Part shown: piece after piece, positions 36,647-48,152 of the stretch
Numbering within the stretch: position 1 is the first letter of the stretch
Layout of the letters: every line of letters begins with the position of its first letter
Assembly (NCBI RefSeq): GCF_905171775.1
Contig: NC_053491.1
Coordinates: 137,266,483 to 137,330,482, forward strand
Length of the DNA: 64,000 bases
Source of the DNA: Rana temporaria
Taxonomy: Eukaryota; Chordata; Amphibia; Anura; Ranidae
Reading direction: 5' to 3'
Position numbers and translations under genes: made by a program
Notes under the pieces: generated by a model
The model's input: the letters and a program-made list of their open reading frames with translations, nothing else
The model's database searches: none
What the model was told of the DNA's origin: nothing

Positions 36647-37499
36647 ATAGTATTCCATAGGCCTGATTTTTTTGGCAGCTGTATCATGCATGAACCTCTA
36701 GCCATCATCATAAGGCTGTAGTCGCCTAGACACATTTGTTTAAAAAAGAAAAAAGAAAAAAGACAAGTCGCTCTCTGTAGAGAACTGGACTTGTACATGC
36801 ACACATGATGAAACCCTCATTTAAATAAAAAGTGCATGTACCACGAAGGTAGAATACTAAATCCCAACCACTGCAGACCTGCCAGAACACATTGGTTGTA
36901 CATCACTACATCATGTATCTGTAAAGGTGTTAATGGTTTTATTCTCCGTGCAACTGGTTTAGACTATACCAACTGAACATAATAAGATTGCATTTTACTC
37001 AGAACCATCCCTTTGTCCTTTGTAGCATTGTTTTTTTAAATATATTTTGAGACTGAAAATGTGTTCTTATGAAACAGAACCACCCATGGATCATATGGGA
37101 GGGAAATAAATGGGATCTTGCACGCCAGTTTGAGAACAGAATGTTCCCATTTCTTTATTAGATCTCCAACATATTGGAGACGCCTGCTGGTCCTATTTAT
37201 TTATTCGCACTAGTGGAATAATACTACCTGGTCAGCAATGTATAGTTACTTCCCACCGCAGAAGAATTGATTGAAATTGAACTAGTTTCAATACTTTGCC
37301 TGTTTTATCTATTAGATACAAGTCCTCCACAGAGCACAGTGCTTTTGGGAGGCCGATAATTAGGTCAGAGACACCATTCCATTTTCAAAGATCCAGTGGT
37401 GAAACTCCCCATTTCGTTCGACGTTCTTGTAGGCCAAGGATAGATGTACCAGACATCATGTGATGTAACCCAAGTTTGATTGGTTTTCCAGTGATGGAA
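36647..37499. other. phtf2 intron, unassigned
   Basis: No repeat or gene feature is recognised in this part of the 4.9 kb intron between the exons at 35314 and 40316. Confidence 0.35.
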
Positions 37500-38412
37500 T
37501 GAGCACCAGCTCAAAAATGTGTATTTTTTTCCCCAAAACATTGGGCTATATTCATAAAGACTTACAACGGCGTATCAGTAGATACGCCATCGTAAGTTCG
37601 AATCCGCGCCGTCGTATCTGTAAGCGGTATGCTCAAATTGAGATACGCTTCTCTGTTGCTAAGATACGACCGGCGTAAGTCTCCTACGCCGTCGTATCTT
37701 AGCTGCATATTTACGCTGGCCGCTAGGGGCGTGTACGTCGATTTACGCCGAGAATATGCAAATGATCAAGATACGCCTATTCACGAACGTACCCACAGCC
37801 GTCGCATTTAAGATACGTCATTTACGTAAGGCGTTTTCAGGCGTAAAGATAAACCACCAAAAAGATGGCGCAGCCAATGTTAAGTATGGACGTCAGACAG
37901 CCGTCGAATTTCACGTCGTTTGCGTAAGCCTATTCAGAATGGGGCCGGGGCGTAGGTTACGTTCACGTCGAAAGCAAGGAATATTTGCGACGTGATACTG
38001 AGCATGCACGCGCATGCGCCGTATGATCGGTGCTTCATTTACATGTATGGTAATAAATCGTGAATTCATTACCATACAACACGCCCCCTTCCTGCCTATT
38101 TTGAATTAGGCGGGGGTTACGCGGGGCCATTTGCGCTACGCCAACGTAGCTTAGGAGGCAAGTGCTTTGTGAATACAGTACTTGCCTCACTATGTTACGT
38201 CGGCGTAGTGCAAATGGGATGCGCTACGCCGACCTAAAGATAGGCAGCTGTACGTGAATCTAGCCGATTGTGTTTGAAAAACTGCTGCGCAAATACCATG
38301 TGACATAAAAACTTGCAAAACCCACCAATTTATTCTCTAGGCCCCTCTGCTTTAAAAATATATGTTTGGAGTTCTATGAAATGTTCTAGCAAAAAATACT
38401 GATTGTTACATG
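37500..38412 (-). repeat. Family A repeat copy, split by a MITE
   Basis: Its left part (to 37543) and right part (from about 38267, TGTTTGAAAAACTGCTGCGC) match adjacent segments of the 5060 copy, in which they are continuous. The MITE at 37544-38265 sits between them. Confidence 0.65.
37544..38265. mobile_element. MITE with GGCTATATTCA-type ends
   Basis: The left end is GGCTATATTCATAAAG and the right end, reverse-complemented, GGCTAGATTCACGTA. ATTG flanks it on both sides (37540-37543 and 38267-38270) as a possible short target duplication. The interior has many TACGCCGTCGTATCT-like words. It is related in style to 53793-54264. Confidence 0.7.
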
Positions 38413-38694
38413 TAAACAAAAAAAGTGGTGAATTCCTGCAGGAGGGAGTTAAGGGATATTTCAGAGGAGCCAATATACAGCAGAACACATCTGCAGGTGC
38501 TACTAACATATGCTCCTTTTGGCCCACCTTTAAACATTTAAAATTTTAAATTTAGTAAAATTATTAGCTAGAAACAGCTCTAAAGAAATTATGAGCAGTC
38601 AGGGGGATAAAGGGCATCCGTGTCTAGTGCCATTTCCCAGTACAAAAGGGGGCAAAAGAGCTCTAATTTTACAACCCAAAATCATGGCCTAAGG

Positions 38695-39565
38695 CAGGCA
38701 TGTCCAAAGTCCGGCCCGCAGGCCAATCGCCGCCCACGTTTCGGACGGCCCACCTGGTAGACATGTATATCTTTATATCTAATATCTTTTGTGGCCCCCA
38801 ACGAATCCCCGAGCGTTGGGGGGCCACAAAAGATATACATCATACTACGGGGCGAGTGCCGTACATACAGGAGAGAAGACTTTCCTGTTTACACGGCGCC
38901 CTGTGTAAAAGGAAGTCCCGTCTCCTGTGCTGCCATTGGACGACTGTTCTGTCCGTCATAGGAGGCGGGACTTTCTATTAAAGAGGCCGCAGAGAAAACA
39001 GGAGTTTCTCCTGTATTTCTGTTGGTGCTCGTCTCGCCCCCTCCGTCTCTTCCGAGGCTGCAGATGGACATGAATCAGGCTGCACTGATGTCAATGATGA
39101 GTCTGCGTTCATGACAATGTGGGTGCTGCATTCATGGCAAGGGGGGTGCTGCATTCATGGCAAGGGGGGTGCTGCATTCATGGCAAGGGGGGTGCTGCAT
39201 TCATGGCAAGGGGGGTGCTGCATTCATGGCAAGGGGGGTGCTGCATTCATGGCAAGGGGGTGCTGCATTCATGGCAAGGGGGGTGCTGCATTCAGCAAGA
39301 TTTTTTCCTGAATCCTCCCTCTTAAAGTGAAGGTGCATGTTATACGCCAATAAATACGGTATCCAAATAATACGCCTGAGCTCATCTCTTCAGCACACAC
39401 AGTCACAAAGGCAGGAGAATTATTGTTGGGTAGTGCATTAGTGCTCGAACGAACACACTTAGACCAAATTGAAATGGTTCAAAGAATGTCAGGCAAAATG
39501 GTCGGCCCTCACGCATGTTCACTTCATCAAATCTGGCCCTCTGTGAAAAAGTTTGGATACCCCTG
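38695..39565. mobile_element. Non-autonomous hAT (Charlie-like) element with minisatellite
   Basis: The left end is CAGGCATGTCCAAAGTCCGG and the right end, reverse-complemented, CAGGGGTATCCAAACTTTTT, the terminus style of the hAT-Charlie group. A perfect 8-bp target duplication, GCCTAAGG, lies at 38687-38694 and 39566-39573. It has no transposase frame. Inside there is an inverted pair around CCCCCAACGAATCCCCGAGC (38797-38840) and the 23-bp minisatellite at 39121-39296. Confidence 0.9.
39121..39296. repeat. 23-bp minisatellite, 8 copies
   Basis: The unit TGCTGCATTCATGGCAAGGG plus a short G run repeats every 23 bases (one copy 22). Copies are nearly identical, so the array is young or kept uniform. 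Open frames with repeated His-Gly-Lys-Gly units are artefacts of the period. Confidence 0.95.
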
Positions 39566-39783
39566 GCCTAAGGCCAGAGACCGCAATGTGGAGACTGCAG
39601 AAAAAGAAAAAGCAGCCCTTGGACACACACTGGGTCCTAGGCAGCTGCCTAGGTTGCTTTTTGGGTGATCCACATAGTAAGGGCCGTGGTACAGAGAATG
39701 GCTGGAAAACCACAGTAGAGAGTTCCTACTGTGTTCCATAAGCAAGCCAGTTACTGTTTCAATGTGTTAAAATCTACCACTTA

Positions 39784-40190
39784 TTAACCGCTTGCCGACT
39801 GTATACAGTACATATACAGCTGCAAGGCGGCTCTCCTGCACCGGATCACGTATCTAGTATGTGATCCGCGTGCGTCCCCTTGATAGCCCTAGATGTTAAT
39901 CACTTCCCTGCCAGTGTCTTTAGTACCGTGACAGTGCATCTTTTTAGCACTGATTACTATATTGGTGTCACTGGTTCCCAAAAAAGCATCAAAAAAGTGT
40001 CAGTTAGGTATCCGATTTGTCCGCCGTAATATGGCAGTGCCGCTAGAAGTCGCTGATTGCCGCCATTACTAGTAAAAGAAAAAAAATAAATAATGATAAA
40101 TAAAAATGCCATAAATATATCCCATAGTTTTTGGACGCTATAACGTTTGCGCAAACCAATCAATATACGCTTATTGGGATTTTTTTAACA
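39784..40190 (+). mobile_element. Family C element, 5' part
   Basis: It starts TTAACCGCTTGCCGACTGTA and follows the family to the AACGTTTGCGCAAACCAATC block, then loses similarity. It ends about 125 bp from the phtf2 exon at 40316-40411, on its downstream side. Confidence 0.6.
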
Positions 40191-40315
40191 AAATAATGCA
40201 GCATTATTAAATTTTGGCCTAAATTGATGAAGACATTTGATTTGTTACATTTTTTTATTGGATAGGTTTTATAGCAAAATGTGCAAGGTAAATAATTGGA
40301 AAGGGGATTACTTAC

Positions 40316-40411
40316 CTTCAGCAACTTAGTTGCTAATTTTAACACATTGTTGACAAGAGTCAGCTCTTCCTTCTTGTTTGGCTTCTTCTCCATTTTCAAG
40401 TACAAATTGAT
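40316..40411 (-). CDS. phtf2: phtf2 exon
   Basis: It has 32 codons in phase 0 at both ends (acceptor ATCAAACAG before ATC, donor AAG-GTAAGT). The product is INLYLKMEKKPNKKEELTLV followed by NNVLKLATKLLK. It is a charged, helical loop between membrane segments, nearly identical across vertebrate PHTF proteins. EELTL and LATKLLK favour PHTF2 over PHTF1. Confidence 0.95.
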
Positions 40412-41489
40412 CTGTTTGATAATGAAAAATATAATAGTTCCTAACTGATTTGCAGTGTGTATAATAACTTTAGGGGAAAAAAAGTTTAGTCAAAAGTTAA
40501 GATGGAACAAAACATGTCTATAAACATTTTCAGTCACCTAGATCAGTGCTTTCCAACCTCAGAGGTCCAACCACCACCCCCCCCCCCCCCCCACACACAC
40601 ACAAAAAAATGTAACAGTCAGCAGCTACAAATACTTAATATATGAACACGATACCCGTCAAAAACAGGTGCCCCCCCTTAAAACTTTTTTTTAAGATCTC
40701 TACTTCCTTTTTTTTTTATGTTCCCACTCTACCTTCTGCCCTGATCGCCTAGGCAAATTACATAGTGTGTGCTACCAATGACTCCTGGGATATCTTCATC
40801 ACATATCCCAGGAGTCTTTAGGTTGTTTTGTTTTTCTCCTGAGAGTTCTGTGCTTGAGAGATCGGTGCTATGGGCGGGAGGAAGGCAGAGAGGCGTGTCC
40901 AGCAACTATGGATCAGTGTTTGAGAGGAGGGAAGTGTCCAGAGGATATGGATCTGTCTTTATAAAGAGGAAGGCAGAGAGGTGTGTCTGATCCTTGGAAT
41001 GGAATGATCCTCCGATAGCACAACAGCACTGACAGTGCGAGTTTCACAGAGTATCAGTGTCAGGTAGGGGGCAGCAGGGAGTGTACCAGCTGGGGACAAG
41101 CTCATTGCAGCCTGCATGACAGAAGCTCCAGAGGTCAGGTCAGTTCACTGACAGCATAGGAGATTGCTACACCTTCCATTGTGTAATAGGAACTGCAGGT
41201 GACATTGACGGTGTGTGTCTCTGTCTGTGATAAGCATATCCCAGAAGAAACAGCCACTTGCTTCACCTGCCCATACATAGAATGGTTGCCAACATAGCAC
41301 AGGTGAGCGATGCGCTATTAAATCATTACATGAAAAATACAGCGCAATCGCTCGTTACAGAGCAGGACCGTGGATCTGTGTGTGTAAACACACAGATCCA
41401 TGGTCCTGTCAGGGGAGAGGAGACATATCATGTGTTCCTAGTATATAGGAAAACCGATCGGTCTCTTGCCTAATCAGTCCCATCCGCCT
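40412..41489 (-). other. phtf2 intron, first part
   Basis: It contains a C run followed by CA repeats (about 40575-40605) and GC-richer unassigned DNA from 40740 on. The palindromic pair GGATCTGTGTGTGTAAACAC and CACACAGATCC lies near 41372-41400. Confidence 0.4.
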
Positions 41490-41768
41490 ACAGTTAGAAT
41501 CACTCCCTAGGTAACACATTTAACCCCTTGATGGCCCCCTAGTGTTAACTCCTTCCCTGCCAGTGACATTTATACAGTAATCAGTGTATTTTTATAGCAG
41601 GTCAATGGTCCCAAAAATGTGTAAAGTGTGTCCAAACTGTCTTTCGCAATGTCGCGGTCATGAAAAAATTGCAGATCGCTGCCATTGCTAGTAAAACAAA
41701 TAAAAAACGCCATAAATCCATCCCCTATTTTGTAGGCGCTAAAACTTTTGCGCAAACCAATCAATTAT
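41490..41768 (+). mobile_element. Family C element, truncated copy
   Basis: It shares TTAACCCCTTGATGGCCCCC- and TTTGCGCAAACCAATCAATT-type blocks with the other family C copies. It stops exactly where the hairpin element at 41769 begins. Confidence 0.55.
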
Positions 41769-41915
41769 TGTGGAGTGTCGCGATCGCCCCCTCCCTTGGA
41801 CTACAGGAGAGAGTCAGGACGCTCTCTACATTGCAGATAGAGAAAGGAACTGTGCATTAGTGGGTGTCCTGACTCTCCTGTAGTCCAAAGGAGGGGGCGA
41901 GCACGACACTCCACA
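41769..41915. mobile_element. 147-bp hairpin MITE
   Basis: TGTGGAGTGTCGCGATCGCC on the left pairs with the reverse complement of the right end (TGTGGAGTGTCGTGCTCGCC). Pairing continues through CCTTTGGACTACAGGAGAG-like arms, leaving a loop of roughly 40 bases. It abuts the truncated family C copy. Confidence 0.75.
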
Positions 41916-42189
41916 CCAGGGAGAAAGCCTTGCATTACTGTGTGGAGTTACAGACAGAAGAACAGGAAGTGAGGATTTCCCAAAAGAAATAAGGACATTT
42001 AAAAGCAATATTGAAGCATGAGGTAAGTGAAGGAGGACTGTACTAAGGTAAAAGGAAGCTATTTAGGAAAGAAAATTGTACCTTTACAACCCCTTTAATC
42101 ATTCCTTCGTTCTTCCCAAACACCACAAATGTAAACAAGCCCTTGGAGACAACCTTTTGTAACATGAACACTAAACATTAGTAACTCAC

Positions 42190-42345
42190 CTGTTCTGTCA
42201 ACAGAATTGAGGTATTGCTATATTTTTTGCTGGTTTCTGATCCAAGTGTAACAAATCTCAATAAAAAGAGTGTTAAAGAAATACACCAGATAACTAGTTC
42301 CCAGTTGTAGTGACAATCCAGAAACGTTTCATGAATATGTAGAAG
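42190..42345 (-). CDS. phtf2: phtf2 exon
   Basis: It has 52 codons in phase 0 at both ends (acceptor TTTTAG before CTT, donor CAG-GTGAGT). The product includes LLHIHETFLDCHYNWELVIW, a membrane-spanning segment WCISLTLFLLRFVTL and the conserved GSETSKKYSNTSILLTEQ. The HIHETFLDCHYN sequence is PHTF2-like rather than PHTF1-like. Confidence 0.95.
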
Positions 42346-43695
42346 CTAAAACAAATAAAAACATTTACAGCACATTTAAAACATACAAATAATTTATACA
42401 ATACATTTCATCTTTAAATTAATAACTAAAGACGAACAAAACAGATTTCCTGTTCAGACAAATCCAGTAAAACCCATCTTATATTTTGATGCATGAAAAA
42501 ATGGAAATTCTACAAAAGTTTGGATAATTCAACGATCCAAAAAGCCAAGATTAATGAACGGTACGATTAACCATAGGTTAGAGAAACCTGCACATTTGCC
42601 AAAAAAGATGTGATTCACCAAAAGTTGACAAATTTGTAAATGTATTTAGTAATTTTGGAGCTTTAAAATGGATCTTCACTCTCCCAATCAACAGTGAATA
42701 TTTGTATCCCTTATGCTGCTAGCATTAGTAAATAGATAGGAAAGCAGATTATATTTACTTGTTTTAAACTTTTTCTTTTACATTTCTTCAGTTACTTTCT
42801 GGTTTCTTACCTAGGGAAATTATGTCATACATCGTAGGAGTCTTCATTAGAGGAGGAGGGGTTTTCTCAGCTATGCACACTCTCATGCATGCATGCTTGA
42901 GCTAAGGGCAGATGGATTCCAGGAAGTAAATGCTACACGAATCATCTGCCCTTACTCCAGATGGCAACGGCCAGAAATGCTAGCGGGTGTTTTTAAAAGG
43001 GATTTCTTAACAAAATAAAGCATGGATACATGGATGGATTGGGGGGGGGGGGGGGGGGGGTCGCTTTTACAATTAAAAATTAATTAAACAAAACAAACAA
43101 AAACAGTGTTTATGGTTTGTGCTGCTCAGATGCACTGAATATCTGCTTTAGGAATCTGTTGCAGAATTTTAGAGAGACTTTTGTAACCTAAAAAATAAAG
43201 GAAAAAACGACTAAAACTTTTGAAAACATACCTGTCTCGTCACTCAATTTTCTACTATTCGCGGTCTTCTAGAGCCATGGCCACTGAAAATCTTTAGCAT
43301 AGCATCAGATACACTTTGGGGTCTGTCAGATGCCTGCTCCCCAAGTTGCGCTTCATGGTTCTATATGCTCACCCTTACATGATTACTACTGTGTCCCAGG
43401 GCATCTAGCACAAATGTAAGTGTCGGAAACTGGAGGCAGCATTTCTTGAAGAGCAAAAATCTGAGGAACGGGTGATGGGACCGGTAAGTGTAAACTGATT
43501 TCTTTTGCAGAGAGTGTCTTATTCATTTTTTGGACAATCACTTTTGAAAAACCTGTCATGAAAGACCAATGTAGGGTGCCATTTCTGATCACGTGCGCCA
43601 TCGAAATGCTGCCGACTTGGCTCTATGATCAAGCCTCTTTTGTGATCTAGTCCTGAAAAAATGGAGCTATGTGAAGGCTAAAAAAAACATGTAAA
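42346..43695 (-). other. phtf2 intron, unassigned part
   Basis: It is AT-rich with a G22 homopolymer at about 43040-43060 (likely length-variable). No complete repeat is recognised. Confidence 0.35.
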
Positions 43696-44216
43696 GCCCC
43701 TTTCACACAGACGCATCCGCGGAATCCGCTTGCTCAGCAGGGGATCTATCTACTGAGCAGGCAGATGACAGGTCCATATCTACTCCACTATGCAGAGTGG
43801 ATACGGACACAGTCCCACTAACCTCTATGGGGCAACCGCCTGATCAGTTTCCATCGAATGACATTCAATCCACCAGATGAATGGGGAATAGGACCACCAT
43901 CCATCTGTTTTTGGCAAATAGGATCGGATATGATGGCGGCGGGTGTCAGCAGACATGTGTCTGCTGCACCATAGCAAAGACTAGAGCATGGGTGCTCAAC
44001 TTGTGGCCCACCAGCTGTTGCAGGACTTCAAGTCCCATGAAGCATTGCAAGCTGCTGACAGTTACAAGCATGACTCCCCAAGGTAGAGGCATGATGGGAG
44101 TTGTAGTTCTGCAACAGCTGGAGGGCCACAGGTTGAGCACCCGTGGACTAGAGGGTCGGATTAGGTCTGCCTGAAAAATTTACAGGCGAACCTGATCAAA
44201 CCTGTGTGAAAGGGGC
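43696..44216. mobile_element. MITE with GCCCCTTTCACACAG termini
   Basis: The left end is GCCCCTTTCACACAG and the right end is its exact reverse complement within CTGTGTGAAAGGGGC. It is interrupted by a nested hAT element at 43987-44145. Confidence 0.8.
43987..44145. mobile_element. 159-bp hAT-type MITE, nested
   Basis: The ends CATGGGTGCTCAAC and GTTGAGCACCCGTG are inverted repeats. A perfect 8-bp target duplication GACTAGAG lies at 43979-43986 and 44146-44153. The interior has CATGATGGGAGTTGTAGTTC, a common frog repeat word, and inverted CCAGCTGTTGCAG arms. Confidence 0.92.
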
Positions 44217-44311
44217 CTAAAAGTAGCACTCTCCAATAAAAAAAATAGTCAAAAACAAAAGTTCTCAATCATCAGGCTGCAATGAAACAGTCAGTGCTGT
44301 GAGAAAGAGAG

Positions 44312-44786
44312 CTAAAAGCGGAACTTCAGTAATTTTTTCATCTGTCCATCTATTAAATCTTCGGCCCTTGTTGTTTTAACTTTGGATAGTAAAATGTTTT
44401 TTTTTTTCTGCCAGTAAATACCTTATACAGCCCATTTCCTATTTCTTGTCTGGAAAAAAGCCTAGGCTTATGACATCATGCACAGCGCTCTCTCTCGTGA
44501 CAGTTTGCTAGGAAGGGAGGGTGGATAAGTCATAAGAGGGCCAACGAAAGCTGCAGAGCTGGAGGTGTGTGTGTGTAAATCCAGGAAGTGAACAGGCAGC
44601 AGATTCAGCTGCCCACAGTTCTAATGATAGCAGCCAGACTCCGTGGAGGGAGATTTCTGTGGCATATTTGGCAAGTACAGAATCACATTATATATAAAAT
44701 AATATGCAAAGTGGTTGGAGGGAAGCTTCAGAATGGCAAAGATGTTTTTATAAAAATTATGTGAGCAGACTGCAGTTCCCCTTTAA
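44312..44786. mobile_element. Degraded TTAA-type MITE
   Basis: The left end is AAAAGCGGAACTTCAGTAAT and the right end, reverse-complemented, TTTAAAGGGGAACTGCAGTC, a weak inverted pair. A piece of family D (TTTTGGATAGCGAGGAGAGG near 44885) follows it. Confidence 0.4.
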
Positions 44787-44960
44787 AGTACAACTAAAAG
44801 GGATATTTATTTATTTATTTTAATTTTGGAGAATGTGTCCGTTTTTATTGTCAAAGGGGGAAATTTTTATTTTTTATTTTAAAGTTTTGGATAGCGAGGA
44901 GAGGGGTTAGAACACCTGTCTGCTTTTATTGTGGTCTGCCTGTGCACTTTCAAACCAAGC

Positions 44961-45975
44961 AATGCTACCTTATTGTAAATATTATAAGTATACCTATCCT
45001 TCTCACTAGATGGCAGGCTTCAGCTTTAGCATATACAGATTAAAACATAGCATACTTGGTTTATCAATAGTGTCAGTTTCTCTATCTGTGCACATAAAAA
45101 ACAAAAGGATATTGTGTGCACAAAACAAACTTCTAGAACAATAGATCCAGAAAGAAATAATGGGTGTTATAGCGGACCTAACCCTTTAAAATGCTAAAAC
45201 CTCTTTTTTATTGTATGCAATAAAATGCACATTTTAGGCCTGAAGATTACTCAAAACCTCCAAAATATTAATTTTCTGTAATCAAAGACCCTGTAAAGTA
45301 AAATTGTGGCAGCTTCATCCGATTTCTGTTTTAAGATCTAGAGTCCCTCTGTAACATGTATCTTCTACCAACTGAATTTGTCTAGCTCCTGTTCCTGTAT
45401 TCTAGCTAGGCCATATCCTATGTAATGCATTGCTCTCTTGTTCTGCCTGATGTTATTTACATGTACACTGCTGTTTCATTTAAATAAAAAAATTGTGGCA
45501 GCTGCAATTTTTTGTGTTGTGAAAATTGTGTTACCGTTTATCAAATCTATAATTTCACAAAAAAAAAAAAAAAAAAACAACACTCATTGCAAGTAAAAGG
45601 CCAGGAAAATATTGTGATCGACAGGGAGTTTTTACCCTTGTTACCCTTACAGCATGCCTGCTGTTAAATTAATATATCAACTATCATTGTAAACCTCTGG
45701 GAATAAAAAATAATGTGTACCTGCATGAATCCAAAAGTGACAAGCATAATTTCTCTCTGCTGTCTCCTTCCTGTGATATCTTTAAAAGTCAGTTCTAACT
45801 GGTTATGTCCACCAGACAAACTCAGAAGACAGATACACCCAACGCCTTTCCCCCCAGCAGGTAAGTGACTTTTCCTTATGAGTTTTTACAGAGAGAGGCG
45901 TGTCCTTTTCCTCTACTCAGGTCTCAGATTGCACTATTCTGTGCAGTGTGTGATGTCAAATCCCCACCCCCTAGC
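44961..45975 (-). other. phtf2 intron, unassigned part
   Basis: Only an A18 homopolymer (about 45558-45577) stands out. Confidence 0.35.
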
Positions 45976-46284
45976 CAGTGGAGTAGCGTGGGGTGTGCAA
46001 GGGGGGCCACCGCCCCGGGCGCAAAATTTAAAGGGGCGCTATCACGAGTGTGGAGAGGGGGGCTCGCCAACAACAGATGGGACATAGGAACATATGCATG
46101 ATGTCACCACTCCAGACTTTACCTGTCATTATCAAGCACGCTCTCCTCTTCCCTACAGCCACCGCCGTCTCACACAGTGGATCATGTGACCAGACAGGAG
46201 CTAGCTGAAAATAGGCAAGTCCATGGGTCAGGGGGGCTCAAATTACTTGCCTCGCCCCAGCTGACAACCCACGCTACACCACTG
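45976..46284. mobile_element. hAT-type MITE with perfect target duplication
   Basis: The left end is CAGTGGAGTAGCGTGGGGTG and the right end, reverse-complemented, CAGTGGTGTAGCGTGGGTTG. The 8-bp duplication CCCCTAGC stands at 45968-45975 and 46285-46292. It is 309 bp long, with no coding capacity. Confidence 0.92.
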
Positions 46285-46292
46285 CCCCTAGC

Positions 46293-46770
46293 TCTTGGAG
46301 ATGACAAAATTCTTTTGATATGTGAGGTTTAGAAGACTGTAGAGGGGAGAGGGTTGCAGATAATCAGGTACAGCTTATGTTGTAGGATTTGCTTCATCCC
46401 TATGTATCACACAAGGTATATGTTAGGGCTTACAACCAAGAAGGTCCTCTAAAGAACTACGGCAGGAAGTCTGCAAAGAGCGTAAAATGGCACACCGTGG
46501 AAAAAAAAGAACAGACTTAATTCATAAAGAGTGCCTATTAAGTGCGGTTACCAAGTACAATCAAAGTCCATCATGCCCTGGCATAACAGGAAGATCAGAT
46601 TGGCTGAACTGAGGATTGCCACTTATTTTTTTAAATAACACAGGAGGCAATCAGAGTTTACAAGCCATACCAATGATGTAACAGCAAGTCAACTGACGTC
46701 TCCTAAACAGATCTTTTATTTTCTAACCTGCAATAGGCAATTTAAGGAGCATGCTTCTTCCTGGACTTCC
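46293..46770 (-). other. phtf2 intron, unassigned part
   Basis: No recognised feature. Confidence 0.35.
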
Positions 46771-47532
46771 TTAACCACTTAACGCCCGCCGCACGCCTAT
46801 TTACGTCCACAGAATGGCACGTACAGGCAGATGGGCGTATATATACGTCCCCGCCTTCTAGCGGGTCGGGGGTCCGATCGGGACGACGGCGCGGCTATTC
46901 GTTTATAGCCGCCCCGTCGCGATCGCTCCCCGGAGCTGAAGAACGGGGAGAGCCGTATGTAAACACGGCTTCCCTGTGCATTTTTTGCTGTGAAAATGAA
47001 AATGGTCCCAAAAATGTGTCAAAATTGTCCGAAGTGTCCGCCATAATGTCGCAGTCACGAAAAAAAAATTGCTGATCGCCGCCAATAGTAGTAAAAAAAA
47101 TTTTTTTTTATAAAAATGCAAAAAAACTATCCCCTATTTTGTAAACGCTATAAATTTTGCGCAAACTAATCGATAAACACTTATTGCGATTTTTTTTACC
47201 AAAAATAGGTAATACGTATCGGCCTAAACTGAGGGAAAAAAAAAATTTATATATGTTTTTGGGGGATATTTATTATAGCAAAAAGTTAAAAAATATTGCA
47301 TTTTTTACAAAATTGGCGCTCTATTTTTGTTTATAGCGCAAAAAATAAAAACCGCAGAGGTGATCAAATACCACCAAAAGAAAGCTCTATTTGTGGGGAA
47401 AAAAGGACGCCAATTTTGTTTGGGAGCCACGTCGCACGACCGCGCAATTGTCTGTTAAAGCGACGCAGTGCCGAATGGCAAAACCTGGCCTGGGCATTTA
47501 GCAACAAAATGGTCCGGGGCTTAAGTGGTTCA
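46771..47532 (+). mobile_element. TTAA-ended element, family C, fullest copy
   Basis: It starts TTAACCACTTAACGCCCGCC and ends GGGGCTTAAGTGGTT, giving AACCACTTAA-type inverted termini. The left half is GC-rich (CGTCCCCGCCTTCTAGCGGG), the right half AT-rich with GCGCAAAAAATAAAAACC. It ends 63 bp from the splice donor of the phtf2 exon at 47596. It is non-coding. Confidence 0.75.
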
Positions 47533-47595
47533 AGATGTTCTTGTAACAGAATAAAACAATCGTCAGATGAGGACATGTATAAAAATAGATCTCAC

Positions 47596-47682
47596 CTGTG
47601 CACAGCATATGAATATTGCGGATATAGTCAGTAAGAAAGCTGATGAAACGATTACATCAACAGAACGCTGAGGACCTCGACG
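47596..47682 (-). CDS. phtf2: phtf2 exon
   Basis: It has 29 codons in phase 0 at both ends (acceptor CCTTACAG before CGT, donor CAG-GTGAGA). The product starts RRGPQRSVDVIVSSAFLLTI and continues as the membrane segment to SAIFICCAQ. The RRGPQRSVD motif is invariant in the family; VIVSSAF favours PHTF2. Confidence 0.95.
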
Positions 47683-48152
47683 CTGTAAGGAAAGGATGAA
47701 ATTATTTTCATCTGGCTTTGAAAAGTGTTCTGCAATTAACCTGACGTCTGCTTTCCAAAAATAAAAGCCAGCAGTGGAAAATACATCACAATTAATGTAA
47801 TGAGAATTTCTAATTTTATATATTACACTCATTGCATACCACATTTACAACTTAACATTGCAAAATCACTGCAACAAAAACATTTATTTTGATTAGTATA
47901 AAAACATTACATGCTGCAGTAGTACCAAACCAAGAAATTAATAAGGTACGTTTACCTTCTTTTTTATTGACACTAACAACATTAACGAGTCAATCTTAAC
48001 CAGACCTCAAATATTACCATAGGTCAAACCCTCAAGTAAGCGCCGCTAAACAGCTCTTGTATCTTCTACAGTAAATTCACTACCTATAAAAAAAGTCAGA
48101 CAACTCGAGAAGAAAAAACCATGCTACAAAAAGTCAACCTACTTCTAACGTA
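47683..48152 (-). other. phtf2 intron, unassigned part
   Basis: No recognised feature. Confidence 0.35.

Noticed and set aside
39111..39325. Overlapping frames with repeated CCIHGKGGAAFMARG-like units
   Set aside because: These are artefacts of the 23-bp tandem repeat inside a hAT element.
43030..43065. Long G and C homopolymers here and at 35107, 40575 and 15100 as regulatory G-quadruplexes
   Set aside because: They are single uninterrupted runs next to A runs or CA repeats, best read as slippage-prone simple sequence with uncertain length.
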